A stretch of DNA of 64,000 nt, taken from Schnuerera sp. xch1 (GTDB lineage: Bacteria > Bacillota > Clostridia > Tissierellales > Tepidimicrobiaceae). Shown in pieces: positions 25,113 to 35,578 of this stretch. Numbering within the stretch: the stretch's first letter is position 1; every line of letters starts with the position of its first letter. Below the pieces are notes generated by a model. It saw only the letters and a program-made list of their open reading frames with translations, ran no database searches and had not been told where the DNA came from. The position numbers and the translations under genes were made by a program. The DNA lies in the NCBI RefSeq assembly GCF_019931165.1, contig NZ_JAIOUP010000003.1:62001-126000 (forward strand), read 5' to 3'.

Positions 25113-26081
25113 TTGAGACAGGTATTTATTAACAAAAATGACAGTGAACAAAGAGTGGATAGGTTTCTGAAAAAATATTTATCAGAAGCACCTAATAGTT
25201 TTATTTATAAGATGTTAAGAAAAAAAAGGATTAAACTAAATAATAAAAAGGCAAATCCCAATACAATGGTTGTTGAAGGAGATACTATTCAACTATATTT
25301 AGCAGATAAAACTATAGAAAAGTTTAAAGGTAGCAACAATATAGGTAATAGCAATTTTACTCCAAGGATAATATATGAGGATAAAAATATTATATTGATA
25401 AATAAGCCAGTAGGCACACTATCTCATTCTGCAAATAAGGAATATGGGAACAACATAGTTGATGGCATAATACATTATCTTTATAAAAAAGGAGAATATA
25501 ATCCTAGAGCCGAAAAAACATTTAAACCAGCCATATGTAACCGATTAGATAGAAATACCAGTGGCATCATCATAGGAGCTAAAAATTATCAGGTACTAAA
25601 GATTACAAATGATGCAATAAAGGAAGAAGCTATTGGAAAGTATTACAAAACAATAGTTAATGGGATAATAAAAAAAGACATGAAAATTGAAGGGTTTTTA
25701 ACTAAGAACGAGGAATTGAATAAAGTAAAGGTATCTCATAGAGAAGAGGACAGTTCGAAAAAAATAGTCACACGCATTAGAGTACTGAAAAATTTTAATG
25801 GATATTCTCTATTGGAAATAGAATTAATAACAGGAAGAACTCATCAGATCAGGGCACATTTAGCATCTATTGGTCATCCGATAATAGGTGATACAAAGTA
25901 TGGTGACGATAAAGCAAACAAATACTTTAAAGAAAAGTATAATTTAGGAAGTCAATTTTTACATGCTTATAAAATAGTATTTAATGGATTATATGGACCT
26001 CTAGAATATTTAAATGATAAACAATTTATTGCAAAACCCAGTAAAAAGTTCGCAAAGATCGAAGAAGAATTGTTTAAATAG
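25113..26081 (+). CDS. RluA family pseudouridine synthase with S4 domain
   Basis: Converts specific rRNA or tRNA uridines to pseudouridine. The N-terminal S4 RNA-binding domain (about residues 10-70, with FIYKMLRKKRIKLN) is followed by the RluA catalytic domain; the catalytic Asp lies in ICNRLDRNTSGIIIG (Asn replaces the usual His of HRLD, as in several Firmicute paralogues). ELITGRTHQIRAHLASIGHPIIGDTKYG is complete. Length about 322 is normal. Start: GTG at 25104 overlaps the SD (AAAAGGTG), TTG at 25113 has eight-base spacing and is preferred. The RNA target is not identifiable. The following kinase gene is probably co-transcribed. Confidence 0.92.
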   Translation: MRQVFINKNDSEQRVDRFLKKYLSEAPNSFIYKMLRKKRIKLNNKKANPNTMVVEGDTIQLYLADKTIEKFKGSNNIGNSNFTPRIIYEDKNIILINKPVGTLSHSANKEYGNNIVDGIIHYLYKKGEYNPRAEKTFKPAICNRLDRNTSGIIIGAKNYQVLKITNDAIKEEAIGKYYKTIVNGIIKKDMKIEGFLTKNEELNKVKVSHREEDSSKKIVTRIRVLKNFNGYSLLEIELITGRTHQIRAHLASIGHPIIGDTKYGDDKANKYFKEKYNLGSQFLHAYKIVFNGLYGPLEYLNDKQFIAKPSKKFAKIEEELFK

Positions 26082-26103
26082 TAAAGAAGTGGAGGAAAGT
26101 ATC

Positions 26104-27768
26104 ATGACGAATAAGATAAAGGTATATGTAGAAGGCGTTGGGGAAATACAAGTTGAAAAAGGCTCTACATTAGAAGATATATTGAATAAGGCCTTAGGAA
26201 GTGAATATAAAAATTATCTAGGGGCTCGGATAAATAACGAAGTCTATCATTTGAGAAAAATAGCAAAGGATGGAATGCACATAAAATTTTTAGATATTAC
26301 AGAGCAAGATGGATATAGAATATATACAAGAACAATAGCTGCAGTATTTATTATGGCTTGTAAACAGTTATTTCCAGAACATACAGTGACAACAGAGCAA
26401 TTTTTAGGAAATGGATTATATGCTGAATTCGAAAATGGGAAATCCATAAGCTTTAGTGATATAGAAAAGATAAAAGCGAAGATGATAGACATAATAGAAA
26501 AGGATCTACCAATTTTAAGAGAAAAAGTGCCATTTGAAGAAGGAATTTCATTATTTGAAAAATATGGACACCATGACAAGATAAGACTATATAATTCATT
26601 AAATAAGAATTTGATCCAAATTTATAGAATAGGAGACTATGTTGATGGATTTCATGGATACTTGACATCTTCAACTGGATATGTTAAATTATTTGACCTT
26701 AAATACTATTACCCAGGTGCTATCATATTGTTTCCGACTACAGATAGTGATAAGAAAATACCCAAATTTAAGGAACAGAAGAAGTTAGCAAAGGTTTTTG
26801 ATGAGGCTAATGAATGGGCTGATATATTGGATTTAGGATATGTAAGTTCATTAAATGAAAAAATATTAAGTGGAACTATTGGAGAAACAATTAGAGTCAA
26901 TGAAGCCTTTCATGAAAAGAAAATAGGACAAATAGCTGATTTAATATGTGAAGATGAAGATGTGAATATCATATTAATAGCAGGCCCATCATCTTCAGGG
27001 AAAACTACATTTGCTCAAAGATTGGCAGTTCATCTTACAGTAAATGGTAAAAAACCAATAACCATTTCTGTAGACGATTATTTTGTGGACAGAGAAACAA
27101 CCCCTATAAATGAAGATGGAGAGTATGATTTTGAATGCATAGAAGCGATAGATTTGGAACGTTTAAATAAGGATTTGTTGGCATTACTTGAGGGAAAGGA
27201 AATAGAACTACCAAAATTTAATTTTTTAACGGGGAAAAGAGAAAATTCTGGGATAAAGATTAAGGTAGATAAAGATCATCCAATCATAGTTGAAGGTATA
27301 CATGGATTGAATCCTAAGCTTACTGCTCATATTCCTGATAAAAATAAATTTAAAATATACATTTCAGCGTTAACACAACTAAATATAGATGCTCATAACC
27401 GGATATCTACAACAGATACCAGACTCATAAGGAGAATGGTTAGAGATAGTAAATTTAGAGGGAATGATGTATTTAGAACCTTTCAATTATGGGAAGGGGT
27501 AGTAGAGGGTGAAGGAATAAATATATTTCCATTTCAAGAGGAAGCTGATGTAATGTTTAATACTGCATTGGTTTATGAATTGGCAGTTTTAAAAAAATAT
27601 GCAGTTTCGCTTCTAGAAAAAATCGACAATAGTAGTATCTATTATTCCGAAAGCAAAAGATTACTGAAGTTCTTAAAGTATTTTCAAAGTATAGAAGATG
27701 AGAGCACTATTCCTGCTAATTCAATTTTAAGGGAATTTATTGGTGGTGCAGATATTAACGTGCATTAA
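26104..27768 (+). CDS. Nucleoside kinase with TGS domain (uridine kinase-like)
   Basis: A 554-residue protein: an N-terminal TGS domain (about 1-65, KVYVEGVGEIQVEKGSTLEDIL), then a threonyl-tRNA-synthetase-like second additional domain region and a P-loop kinase domain (about 285-460) with AGPSSSGKTTFAQRL, FPFQEEADVMFN-like lid region and the uridine kinase pattern VDDYFVDRETTP. It is the single-chain 'nucleoside kinase' common in Firmicutes, presumably phosphorylating uridine or cytidine, with the TGS domain of unknown ligand. Start ATG 26104 behind GGAGG; an earlier in-frame ATG lies inside the rluA gene and is rejected. Confidence 0.93.
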   Translation: MTNKIKVYVEGVGEIQVEKGSTLEDILNKALGSEYKNYLGARINNEVYHLRKIAKDGMHIKFLDITEQDGYRIYTRTIAAVFIMACKQLFPEHTVTTEQFLGNGLYAEFENGKSISFSDIEKIKAKMIDIIEKDLPILREKVPFEEGISLFEKYGHHDKIRLYNSLNKNLIQIYRIGDYVDGFHGYLTSSTGYVKLFDLKYYYPGAIILFPTTDSDKKIPKFKEQKKLAKVFDEANEWADILDLGYVSSLNEKILSGTIGETIRVNEAFHEKKIGQIADLICEDEDVNIILIAGPSSSGKTTFAQRLAVHLTVNGKKPITISVDDYFVDRETTPINEDGEYDFECIEAIDLERLNKDLLALLEGKEIELPKFNFLTGKRENSGIKIKVDKDHPIIVEGIHGLNPKLTAHIPDKNKFKIYISALTQLNIDAHNRISTTDTRLIRRMVRDSKFRGNDVFRTFQLWEGVVEGEGINIFPFQEEADVMFNTALVYELAVLKKYAVSLLEKIDNSSIYYSESKRLLKFLKYFQSIEDESTIPANSILREFIGGADINVH

Positions 27769-27789
27769 TACTAATAAGAAAATAATTTT

Positions 27790-27824
27790 AAAAATCCTGA
27801 GCATAAGTGATGGATTTTATTTTA
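27790..27824 (+). terminator. Terminator after the nucleoside kinase gene
   Basis: AAAATCC (27791-27797) pairs with GGATTTT (27812-27818), with TATTTT after it. Moderate strength. Confidence 0.6.
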
Positions 27825-27937
27825 TCCGATGAATATTGAAATACTACTGATGTTATAATAAAATTGATTTACGAAATTCTCAATAACAAAAATATGTAAA
27901 TTATTAACTAAAAACAGAAAAGGGAGGAATATGTAAT

Positions 27938-29191
27938 ATGATTAAAAAAGTACTTTTGATTACATTAATAGGAATTATGCTTCTTTCAGTTGGTTGTAGT
28001 AATGATAAGGGAGAAATTATAGATGAAGACAACAACAATCTGGAAGAAGAAATAGTAGATGAAAATGATAAGGACAAAGAAAAAGAGGAAGAAGTAGATG
28101 AAATTGAAGAAATAGTAAATAGTATGACTCTTGATGAAAAAATTGGGCAATTATTAGTATTTGGATTAGATGGTACTGTAATGGATGAACATGTAAAAGA
28201 GATGATAGAGAAAAATAATATAGGGGGTTTTATATTATTTGGTAATAATATTTCAGATGAAAATCAAACAGTAGAATTATTGAATTCATTAAAGAGGACA
28301 AATGCCCAGAATCCTATACCTCTATTTTTAGCTACAGATGAAGAAGGAGGAATGGTATCTAGACTACCAGATTCCTTTTCTAAATTACCTAATGCTAAGA
28401 AAATAGGAGATATGAATGATAGGAATATTTCTTTAGAATATGGTAAAATATTAGGTGCAAGAATAAAGGAATTAGGATTTAATATGAACTTTGCACCTGT
28501 ATTGGATATCAACTCAAATCCAAATAATCCTGTTATTGGTAATAGAGCTTTTGGATCTGATGTAGATACAGTCGTTGATAATGGCCTTCAGGTAATGCGT
28601 GGAATTAATTCAGAAAAAGTTATTTCTGTAGTTAAACATTTCCCAGGCCATGGGGATACTAATACAGATTCTCATATAGATCTTCCCGTTATTGACAAGG
28701 AAATAAATGAGCTCGAAAATTTAGAGTTAGTGCCATTTAAAGAAGCTATAAATACAGATGTAGATGGAATAATGATAGCGCATATTTTGTTTCAAAAATT
28801 GGATGCACACAATCCTTCTACTCTTTCATATGACATAATCAATGGACTGCTTAGAGAAAAGTCATCCTATGATGGAGTTGTTATTTCTGACGATATGACT
28901 ATGGGAGCTATAGCAGATAATTATACTATAGAAGAAGCTTCAGCCAAATTTTTAAAAGCTGGTGGGGACTTACTGTTGATATGTCATGGATATGAAAATC
29001 AAATAAATGTGTTGAATAGGATAAAACAAGAAGTAGAAAGTAACAATATAACTGAAGAAGAATTAGATGAAAAGGTATATAGAATTATTAGGTTGAAAAA
29101 AGCTTACAATCTACAGGACAGCGTAATAGATGAATTTAGTATAGAAGATGTAAATTCAAGAACAAAAGAAGTGTTAAAAAGAATAGATTAA
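27938..29191 (+). CDS. nagZ: Glycoside hydrolase family 3 lipoprotein (NagZ-like beta-N-acetylhexosaminidase)
   Basis: Cleaves N-acetylglucosamine from muropeptides outside the cell. A lipobox signal peptide (residues 1-20, LLSVGC) is followed by a charged linker (about 22-60) and a single GH3 domain of about 350 residues. The signature is KHFPGHGDTNTDSHIDLP (catalytic His-Asp dyad), with the nucleophile Asp in VVISDDMTMGAI. ATDEEGGMVSR near 125 is also typical of NagZ. It begins a probable long unit: addB follows directly at its stop codon. Lipoprotein location suits a Gram-positive envelope. Confidence 0.93.
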   Translation: MIKKVLLITLIGIMLLSVGCSNDKGEIIDEDNNNLEEEIVDENDKDKEKEEEVDEIEEIVNSMTLDEKIGQLLVFGLDGTVMDEHVKEMIEKNNIGGFILFGNNISDENQTVELLNSLKRTNAQNPIPLFLATDEEGGMVSRLPDSFSKLPNAKKIGDMNDRNISLEYGKILGARIKELGFNMNFAPVLDINSNPNNPVIGNRAFGSDVDTVVDNGLQVMRGINSEKVISVVKHFPGHGDTNTDSHIDLPVIDKEINELENLELVPFKEAINTDVDGIMIAHILFQKLDAHNPSTLSYDIINGLLREKSSYDGVVISDDMTMGAIADNYTIEEASAKFLKAGGDLLLICHGYENQINVLNRIKQEVESNNITEEELDEKVYRIIRLKKAYNLQDSVIDEFSIEDVNSRTKEVLKRID

Positions 29192-29218
29192 ATGAAAGAC
29201 AAAAACAGGAGAGATAAA

Positions 29219-32200
29219 ATGATTGAAAGAATAGTTTATATAGGACAATATAATAATTATAAATCCAATGAGCTTTTTAATAAATCAGTGGATTATTTAG
29301 AGCAAAACAAAGGTCATAAATTTTATTATATATTGCCTAATGGAAAACTATTGGTAAAGTATAGAAGGGCCATACTAGAAGAAGTAGGACAAGTATTTGA
29401 TTTAAACTTGTTCACCTTCGACAATATAGTGGACAGACTACTAAAGGATGACTTTTATACCTACATTGATGGTGAGACGAAGGAAGCCTTATTAACAGAT
29501 ATATTTATACAATTCAAAAAGGAGAAGATAAATTTCTATAAAGATATTTCTTCAAAAAAAGGATTTGTGAAGATTGTGGCAAATATAATAGGTGAGTTAA
29601 AAAGATCGTTAGTCTCTCCTGAACAATTCTTAAACAGATGTCCTAGAACGCCTTTCTATACTGAAATAGGGCTGGTATATATGGAATATGAAAGAAGACT
29701 GCATGATTTAGGGTTGATAGACAGAGAAGGAAGTTTTAGAAAAAGTTTGGATTTATTAAAAAAGGATAACAGCTTTTTTAATGGTTTAGATTTTATTATA
29801 ATTGATTATTTCTTTGATTTTAGGCCTCAGGAGTTGGAATTACTAAAGGAAATAATGAAAACGAACTGTTCTATATACATAAATATGCCCTTTAATAGAG
29901 ATGAAAATTTTAATACATTTAACAGGACAATAGATATACTAAAGAGTTTGGAATTTAAGATAGAAAAATTAAAGAAAAGGGATTTATCATACTATGAACA
30001 ATTAGCTAGTGTCATATTTAATGACGACGAAAAGATTTTAGCTCCAAATTCTAATATCAATGTTATAAGGGTAGCCAATAGTTATCTGGAAATGAAAAAG
30101 GTAGCTGAAGAGATAAAGAGATATTACGTGAATGGTATATATTTAAATGATATGGCAATTGTATTGACAAATCCTAGTGAATACACGAACAAAATGTTTC
30201 AGGTGTTTGAAGAAGAAGGAATTCCCTGTACATTGGATAAGGAGATAAATCTAATAGAGATACCGTTGTTGGAAGAGTTACTACATATTTTAGAAGTTAA
30301 GAAGAATGGTATGGACGATATAAACATCATAAACAGAATAAAAAGTGCCTATTTTCCATTATGTAATCCTCAAGAAAGAGATGCCATGGAATATATATTG
30401 AGAAAACAGGATTTTAATTCTTCTTTTATAGAGAATATTGAAGATATAAAGTTTACTATAGAACAAGAGTCAGAATGCATTCCTCAAAATGGTAGTGTGA
30501 AAGAATATGTAGAAGCTGTGTCAAATATATTGGACAGGTTTAATATAGAAGAGAGGATACTTGATATCTATAAATTGACTGAAGATTATAATTTACTCAA
30601 TAGAGATTTTACTGCAGTTAATAAATTTAAAGAAATACTATCTACTATGGATAAATTCTTATCAAGAATATACGTTAGAATAACAATAGATGAATTCCTG
30701 AATATATTAAAGGATTATCTGCAAAAGGAAAGTATAGTGGAAATGGAAGGAAATACTAAAGGAATCAATATATTATCTCCAGTATCAATTCGTGGACAAA
30801 GATATAAAATTGTATTTGTGGTAGGACTTTCTCAAGATGACTATCCCAATATAGTCGATAGAAATTTTTTCTTTAGGGAGAATAACTATAAACAGTTAAG
30901 GGAAATAGGTATTGATGTAAAAAATTATTATGAAAAATTGGATAAGGAATCAATTGTATTTTCAACTATAATTTCAGCTTGTTCTGATATTCTATACTTG
31001 TCTTATTCACAGGATTCCACTGAAAATGAGAAAGGAATACCTTCTATATTTTTGGATGAAATATTAAACAGGATACAAGGAGATAAAATAGAGGAAAAAG
31101 TTAATGTGATAGATGTAGACATTGATTATATCTTAAAGGATGAAGCATGTCAGTTAACGACAAAAAGAGAATTATCTCAATATCTGTTGAGAAAATATTA
31201 TGAGGGAGAAAGTGTAGAAGAGTTATTTCAAATGTTTAATGATTTGGATGGACAAACTTTTAAAGAGGTAAATACCAGGATTTTATGTGAGTTTGAAAGG
31301 GAGAAAGAAGGATTTAATGAATATAGTGGTATGATTGAAGACGACAATGTTAAAAGGGATATTGATAATATACAAAGAGATAAGATATATTCAATTAGCT
31401 ACTTAGAATCCTATGGGAAATGTCCATATTATTTTTTATTAAACAATATAATGAATGTGAAAGAGATGGAGAGAATTTTTCAGGACTTTACTCCGCTGGA
31501 TAGAGGTAGTATTAACCATGAGGTTTTAAAAGAATATTATTTTAATTATAGTCGTGAAATAGAGGATCATGTACTTGGTAATAAGGAGTTTGATGTAGAT
31601 GAAACCTATGATTTTATACATGTGAAAATTGAAGAAAAGATAAAATCTGAAAATCAAAACATGAATTCAGCCATTTGGAAGTTAAGAGTAGATAACAATA
31701 CTAATAGGTTGCTTGATTTTATAAAATCCGACTTAGATAGATTAACTAAATTGAAGAAAAAAGTATTGCCCTATAATTTTGAGGTTCCTTTTGGCAGGAG
31801 AAATTTATTTGAATTGAGAATAGGTGATTTGAAGATCCGATTTACTGGAGTTATAGACAGAATTGATAAATATGTAGATGAAGATAAATACATATTGATT
31901 GATTATAAAAATAGTGCATATAGTGTAAAGGATATAGACCAAATGAAATCTGGACTATCGTTACAATTACCCATATACATTTTAACTCAAAAGGATAAAA
32001 ATATTGTTGCAGCCATGTATGGAATAATTTCAAATGGAGAATTCAAGGTAAAGGTAGGAAATATTGATGAAAAGCATTTGGTAACAAAGAAAAATAAAGG
32101 GGCATTAACTGCTAAAGGATTAGAGGAACTATTGAATATTAGCAAGACCTTTATTAAAACCTATATTGAATCTATTTCAAAAGGAGATTTTTCAGTAAAT

Positions 32201-32272
32201 CCGATGGAATGTTCATCTTTTTGTATCTATAAAGATATATGCAGATACGAAGATGTCTTGGAGGGAAAATAA
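29219..32272 (+). CDS. addB: AddB-type helicase-nuclease subunit, PD-(D/E)XK with iron-sulfur cysteines
   Basis: Partner of AddA in double-strand break resection, 1017 residues. The N-terminal helicase-like part lacks a clear Walker A (GQYNNYKS in its place), so it is probably a structural or scanning domain. The C-terminal PD-(D/E)XK nuclease has GVIDRIDKYVDEDK then ILIDYKNS. Four cysteines fit the AddB Fe-S cluster: C735 (YGKCPYYFLL) and C998, C1002, C1008 (C-x3-C-x5-C, at the end). Start: ATG 29192 abuts the nagZ stop without SD; ATG 29219 has AGGAGA at good spacing. addA overlaps its stop by one base (TAATG). Confidence 0.93.
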   Translation: MIERIVYIGQYNNYKSNELFNKSVDYLEQNKGHKFYYILPNGKLLVKYRRAILEEVGQVFDLNLFTFDNIVDRLLKDDFYTYIDGETKEALLTDIFIQFKKEKINFYKDISSKKGFVKIVANIIGELKRSLVSPEQFLNRCPRTPFYTEIGLVYMEYERRLHDLGLIDREGSFRKSLDLLKKDNSFFNGLDFIIIDYFFDFRPQELELLKEIMKTNCSIYINMPFNRDENFNTFNRTIDILKSLEFKIEKLKKRDLSYYEQLASVIFNDDEKILAPNSNINVIRVANSYLEMKKVAEEIKRYYVNGIYLNDMAIVLTNPSEYTNKMFQVFEEEGIPCTLDKEINLIEIPLLEELLHILEVKKNGMDDINIINRIKSAYFPLCNPQERDAMEYILRKQDFNSSFIENIEDIKFTIEQESECIPQNGSVKEYVEAVSNILDRFNIEERILDIYKLTEDYNLLNRDFTAVNKFKEILSTMDKFLSRIYVRITIDEFLNILKDYLQKESIVEMEGNTKGINILSPVSIRGQRYKIVFVVGLSQDDYPNIVDRNFFFRENNYKQLREIGIDVKNYYEKLDKESIVFSTIISACSDILYLSYSQDSTENEKGIPSIFLDEILNRIQGDKIEEKVNVIDVDIDYILKDEACQLTTKRELSQYLLRKYYEGESVEELFQMFNDLDGQTFKEVNTRILCEFEREKEGFNEYSGMIEDDNVKRDIDNIQRDKIYSISYLESYGKCPYYFLLNNIMNVKEMERIFQDFTPLDRGSINHEVLKEYYFNYSREIEDHVLGNKEFDVDETYDFIHVKIEEKIKSENQNMNSAIWKLRVDNNTNRLLDFIKSDLDRLTKLKKKVLPYNFEVPFGRRNLFELRIGDLKIRFTGVIDRIDKYVDEDKYILIDYKNSAYSVKDIDQMKSGLSLQLPIYILTQKDKNIVAAMYGIISNGEFKVKVGNIDEKHLVTKKNKGALTAKGLEELLNISKTFIKTYIESISKGDFSVNPMECSSFCIYKDICRYEDVLEGK

Positions 32273-35200
32273 TGGGAAATACAAGAGAACAAGATTTAGC
32301 CATAAAAACAATTGATAGAAACTTAGCTGTAAATGCTGGGGCAGGAACTGGAAAGACCAAAGTACTTACAGAAAGATACATATATATTTTGCAAAATGGT
32401 AACTTGGAAAAGAACAAGGAAGTGGAGTCCATAGTTGCAATAACCTTTACTAAGAAGGCTACTCAGGAGATGAAGAAGAGGATAAGGGAAGAAATAAAGA
32501 AAAGGTTTCAACTAGATAAAAAATGGAGAAGATTTTATAGGGATATGGAGAAGGCTAACATATCAACTATTCATAGTTTTTGTGGCAATATATTGAAGGA
32601 AAATGCATTAGAAGTAGGCATAGATCCTATGTTTACTGTATTGGATGAAAATAACGGAGATATGTTATTACAAGAAGTAATACTTGAACTATTGCTAAAG
32701 GGTATAGAAGAAGATGATAATATATATAATATGGTCAAACTATTTAAAAGGGATGATCTCGACAAGATAGTTAAGGAACTGAAGAGTATATATTATAGGA
32801 TTAGAACAGTAGGATATTCATTTAAAACGGTGAAGGATATGACCATATCTAATATTGAGAATATTGAATTTAATATGGAGGATGTTCAAAGCATAAAGGA
32901 TATATTCATGTATCTAATAGATAAATCCAGAAAGACTTCCAAAATTGGTAAGCTACAAACAGATGAAGTTTGGATAAAGTTTTTTAATGATGAATACTCA
33001 AGGGACAAGTTAGTACCAATACTAGAATACCTATATGATAATATAGGGACAAATAAAAATGAAACAGATGTAATTGATAATTTAAAGGCTATTATGAATA
33101 AAGTACTATTAATTAAGGAGAAAGAATATCTATGGCTTTATCGAACTATACTTGTACTATTAGTTGAAATAGATAAGGAATATTCAATAAGAAAAGAAGA
33201 AAAGGGAGCATTGGACTATGATGATTTGCAGATTTTAGTATTAAAACTTTTGGAAGATGAATCGATAAGAAAAAAATATCAGGATAAATACAGACATATA
33301 ATGGTTGATGAGTTTCAAGACACAAATGAATTACAAAAAAGTATATTCTATAAATTATGTTCTGAGAATGAGTTGTTGGATAGGAATAATCTTTTCGTAG
33401 TTGGAGATCCAAAACAGTCTATATACGGATTTAGAGGCGCAGATTTAGAAGTGTTCTATGAAGTAACGAAGGATATTGAAAAGATGTCAAGTCAGCAGAC
33501 CATTGCATTGGATAAAAACTTTAGAACTGTAGACACTATTCTTTCATTTGTAAACTCATTATTTGATAAATTAATGAGTGATAGATACATTAGTCTAGAC
33601 AATTATCATGTATCTAAAAATCGGATAGACGTAGAAATACTTGAAAGGGAAGGATTAGAAACACCTCCGAATATAAAAAGAGGAGATTATGATACATATT
33701 TTGAAAGCAAACTAATAGCTGGCAGGATAAAAGAATTAGTAGATACAGGGACATTTGATTATAGAGATTTTTGTCTGTTGTTTAGAGCCAGTACAGTTGA
33801 TTATATATATGAAGATGCACTGAGAAAATATGGTATTCCTTATTATAATGTAGGAGGTAAAGGGCTTTACCAGGGTCAGGAAATAAAAGATTTAATAAAT
33901 GCTTTAAAGGCTATAAGCAATAGATATGATATAATATCTACCATAGGATTTTTAAGAAGTCCTATGGTAGGTCTTTCTGATAAAACATTATACTGGATAT
34001 TAAGAAATAGAGGGAACTGTTTATTAGATACTTTAGATGAAGATACTCCCTATATAGAATATGAGGACAAGACAAAGGTAAAAGAAGCGAAAAGACTATT
34101 AGAAGAATTTATTATAAAAAAGGATTTATATGGGGTATATACATTATTGAATCAGCTTATTGAGAAGACTTACTATATCGATGAGCTTATGCTCAAACAA
34201 GGGGGAAAACAATTAGCTTCAAATGTGTACAAGTTTATGGATATTGCTTTAGATTTTGATAAGAACACTATAGGGTCATTGGAAGACTTTATAGATTATA
34301 TCGAACAAAACAAAGATATAGATGAATCCCAAGGTAAAATTTATTCGGAAAGCGCAAATGTAGTAAAGTTAATGACTATTCACAAATCTAAAGGATTACA
34401 GTTTCCAGTTGTGATAATCCCACAGATGGCGAGAGGATTTAATTATCATATGGATTATATATTATTTGATAAAAGTAAAGGCATTGGCTTAAAACATGAT
34501 GGAATAGCACCTTTTTATGATTATATAAAAGATAAAGTGAGACAAAGAGACAGTGATGAAAATAAACGCATATTATATGTTGCAATGACAAGAGCCGAAA
34601 AGAGATTAATAATTGGTAATCAAGGAAAGAATAGGGGATTAAAAAAATTAGTTAAGGATTTAATCGATACCAATCAAACGATTTACATAGATAGAGTAGA
34701 TGCTGGGCCAAATTCAACACAGGGTACCAAAGTACTTAAGGAGAATTTTTTTAAAATTAAACCTTTTGATAATACAAAATTTCCATTATACAAACAGATT
34801 CCAGAATATGGACATAAGGTTTTTTCACGTATTAATGCCACTCAATTTGTAAATTTTAATAAGTGTAAGAGAATGTTTTTTATGAAATATTATCGAAGAC
34901 TTCCACTAGAAGCAAAAGAAACAATATTTGACACATACACAGATTCTGATAATATAGAAAAGAGTTCTTACGTGTTAGATCCAATAACTAAAGGAGATAT
35001 AATTCATAGGTTTTGTCAACATTATAGATTAAAATTGGATTATAAACAGTTATTAAAACAGATAGTTAATTCCTTTGGATTAGAGTATAATATACAGATA
35101 GAAAAAGAATTGATGTTATATATAGAAAATTATCTAAAACATTATAGCGAAGATTTTGATACAATATATTCTGAGAAGGAATTTCTCCTAAAGATTAAAG

Positions 35201-35568
35201 ATATTTATATTCATGGAATAATAGATAGGATAAATATCAAAGATGGCGAATGTGAAATATTGGATTTTAAAACCAATAAAGTTTTTAATAAAGACAAACT
35301 TATAAAGATATATGAACCGCAACTTCAATTGTATGTTAATGCTTTTAAACGGATAACAAATATGGAGGTAAAGAGGGCGGCTATTTTATTTTTGGGAACA
35401 GGAGAGTTAGAAAAAATAGATATTAGTAACAGGAGTTTAGATAATAATTATGAAAGTATAAAACAGTTTATCAATTTTATTAACAATAACAATTCAATAG
35501 ATAAATATGAAAAATCTAGTAATTGTGAAGGAAACTGTAGGTATAGTATGATGTGTAAATATGATTAG
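32272..35568 (+). CDS. addA: AddA-type helicase-nuclease subunit
   Basis: UvrD-family 3'-5' helicase with C-terminal nuclease, 1098 residues. Walker A VNAGAGTGKTKVLTERY (about 20-36), FTKKATQEMKKR (motif Ia), MVDEFQDTNELQ (motif II), VGDPKQSIYGFRGAD (motif III), LMTIHKSKGLQFPVV (motif V) and YVAMTRAEKRL (motif VI). The C-terminal nuclease has HGIIDRINIK...EILDFKTNK. Unusually it also has a C865 (NKCKRMFF) and a terminal C1085, C1089, C1095 (C-x3-C-x5-C), as AddB has. Start ATG 32272 behind GGAGG overlaps the addB stop; the longer frame from 32239 is not used. Confidence 0.94.
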   Translation: MGNTREQDLAIKTIDRNLAVNAGAGTGKTKVLTERYIYILQNGNLEKNKEVESIVAITFTKKATQEMKKRIREEIKKRFQLDKKWRRFYRDMEKANISTIHSFCGNILKENALEVGIDPMFTVLDENNGDMLLQEVILELLLKGIEEDDNIYNMVKLFKRDDLDKIVKELKSIYYRIRTVGYSFKTVKDMTISNIENIEFNMEDVQSIKDIFMYLIDKSRKTSKIGKLQTDEVWIKFFNDEYSRDKLVPILEYLYDNIGTNKNETDVIDNLKAIMNKVLLIKEKEYLWLYRTILVLLVEIDKEYSIRKEEKGALDYDDLQILVLKLLEDESIRKKYQDKYRHIMVDEFQDTNELQKSIFYKLCSENELLDRNNLFVVGDPKQSIYGFRGADLEVFYEVTKDIEKMSSQQTIALDKNFRTVDTILSFVNSLFDKLMSDRYISLDNYHVSKNRIDVEILEREGLETPPNIKRGDYDTYFESKLIAGRIKELVDTGTFDYRDFCLLFRASTVDYIYEDALRKYGIPYYNVGGKGLYQGQEIKDLINALKAISNRYDIISTIGFLRSPMVGLSDKTLYWILRNRGNCLLDTLDEDTPYIEYEDKTKVKEAKRLLEEFIIKKDLYGVYTLLNQLIEKTYYIDELMLKQGGKQLASNVYKFMDIALDFDKNTIGSLEDFIDYIEQNKDIDESQGKIYSESANVVKLMTIHKSKGLQFPVVIIPQMARGFNYHMDYILFDKSKGIGLKHDGIAPFYDYIKDKVRQRDSDENKRILYVAMTRAEKRLIIGNQGKNRGLKKLVKDLIDTNQTIYIDRVDAGPNSTQGTKVLKENFFKIKPFDNTKFPLYKQIPEYGHKVFSRINATQFVNFNKCKRMFFMKYYRRLPLEAKETIFDTYTDSDNIEKSSYVLDPITKGDIIHRFCQHYRLKLDYKQLLKQIVNSFGLEYNIQIEKELMLYIENYLKHYSEDFDTIYSEKEFLLKIKDIYIHGIIDRINIKDGECEILDFKTNKVFNKDKLIKIYEPQLQLYVNAFKRITNMEVKRAAILFLGTGELEKIDISNRSLDNNYESIKQFINFINNNNSIDKYEKSSNCEGNCRYSMMCKYD

Positions 35569-35578
35569 GGGGATATGG

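Noticed and set aside
26014-26103. N-terminal extension of the nucleoside kinase
   Set aside because: It lies inside the pseudouridine synthase gene; ATG 26104 has GGAGG and the usual TGS start.
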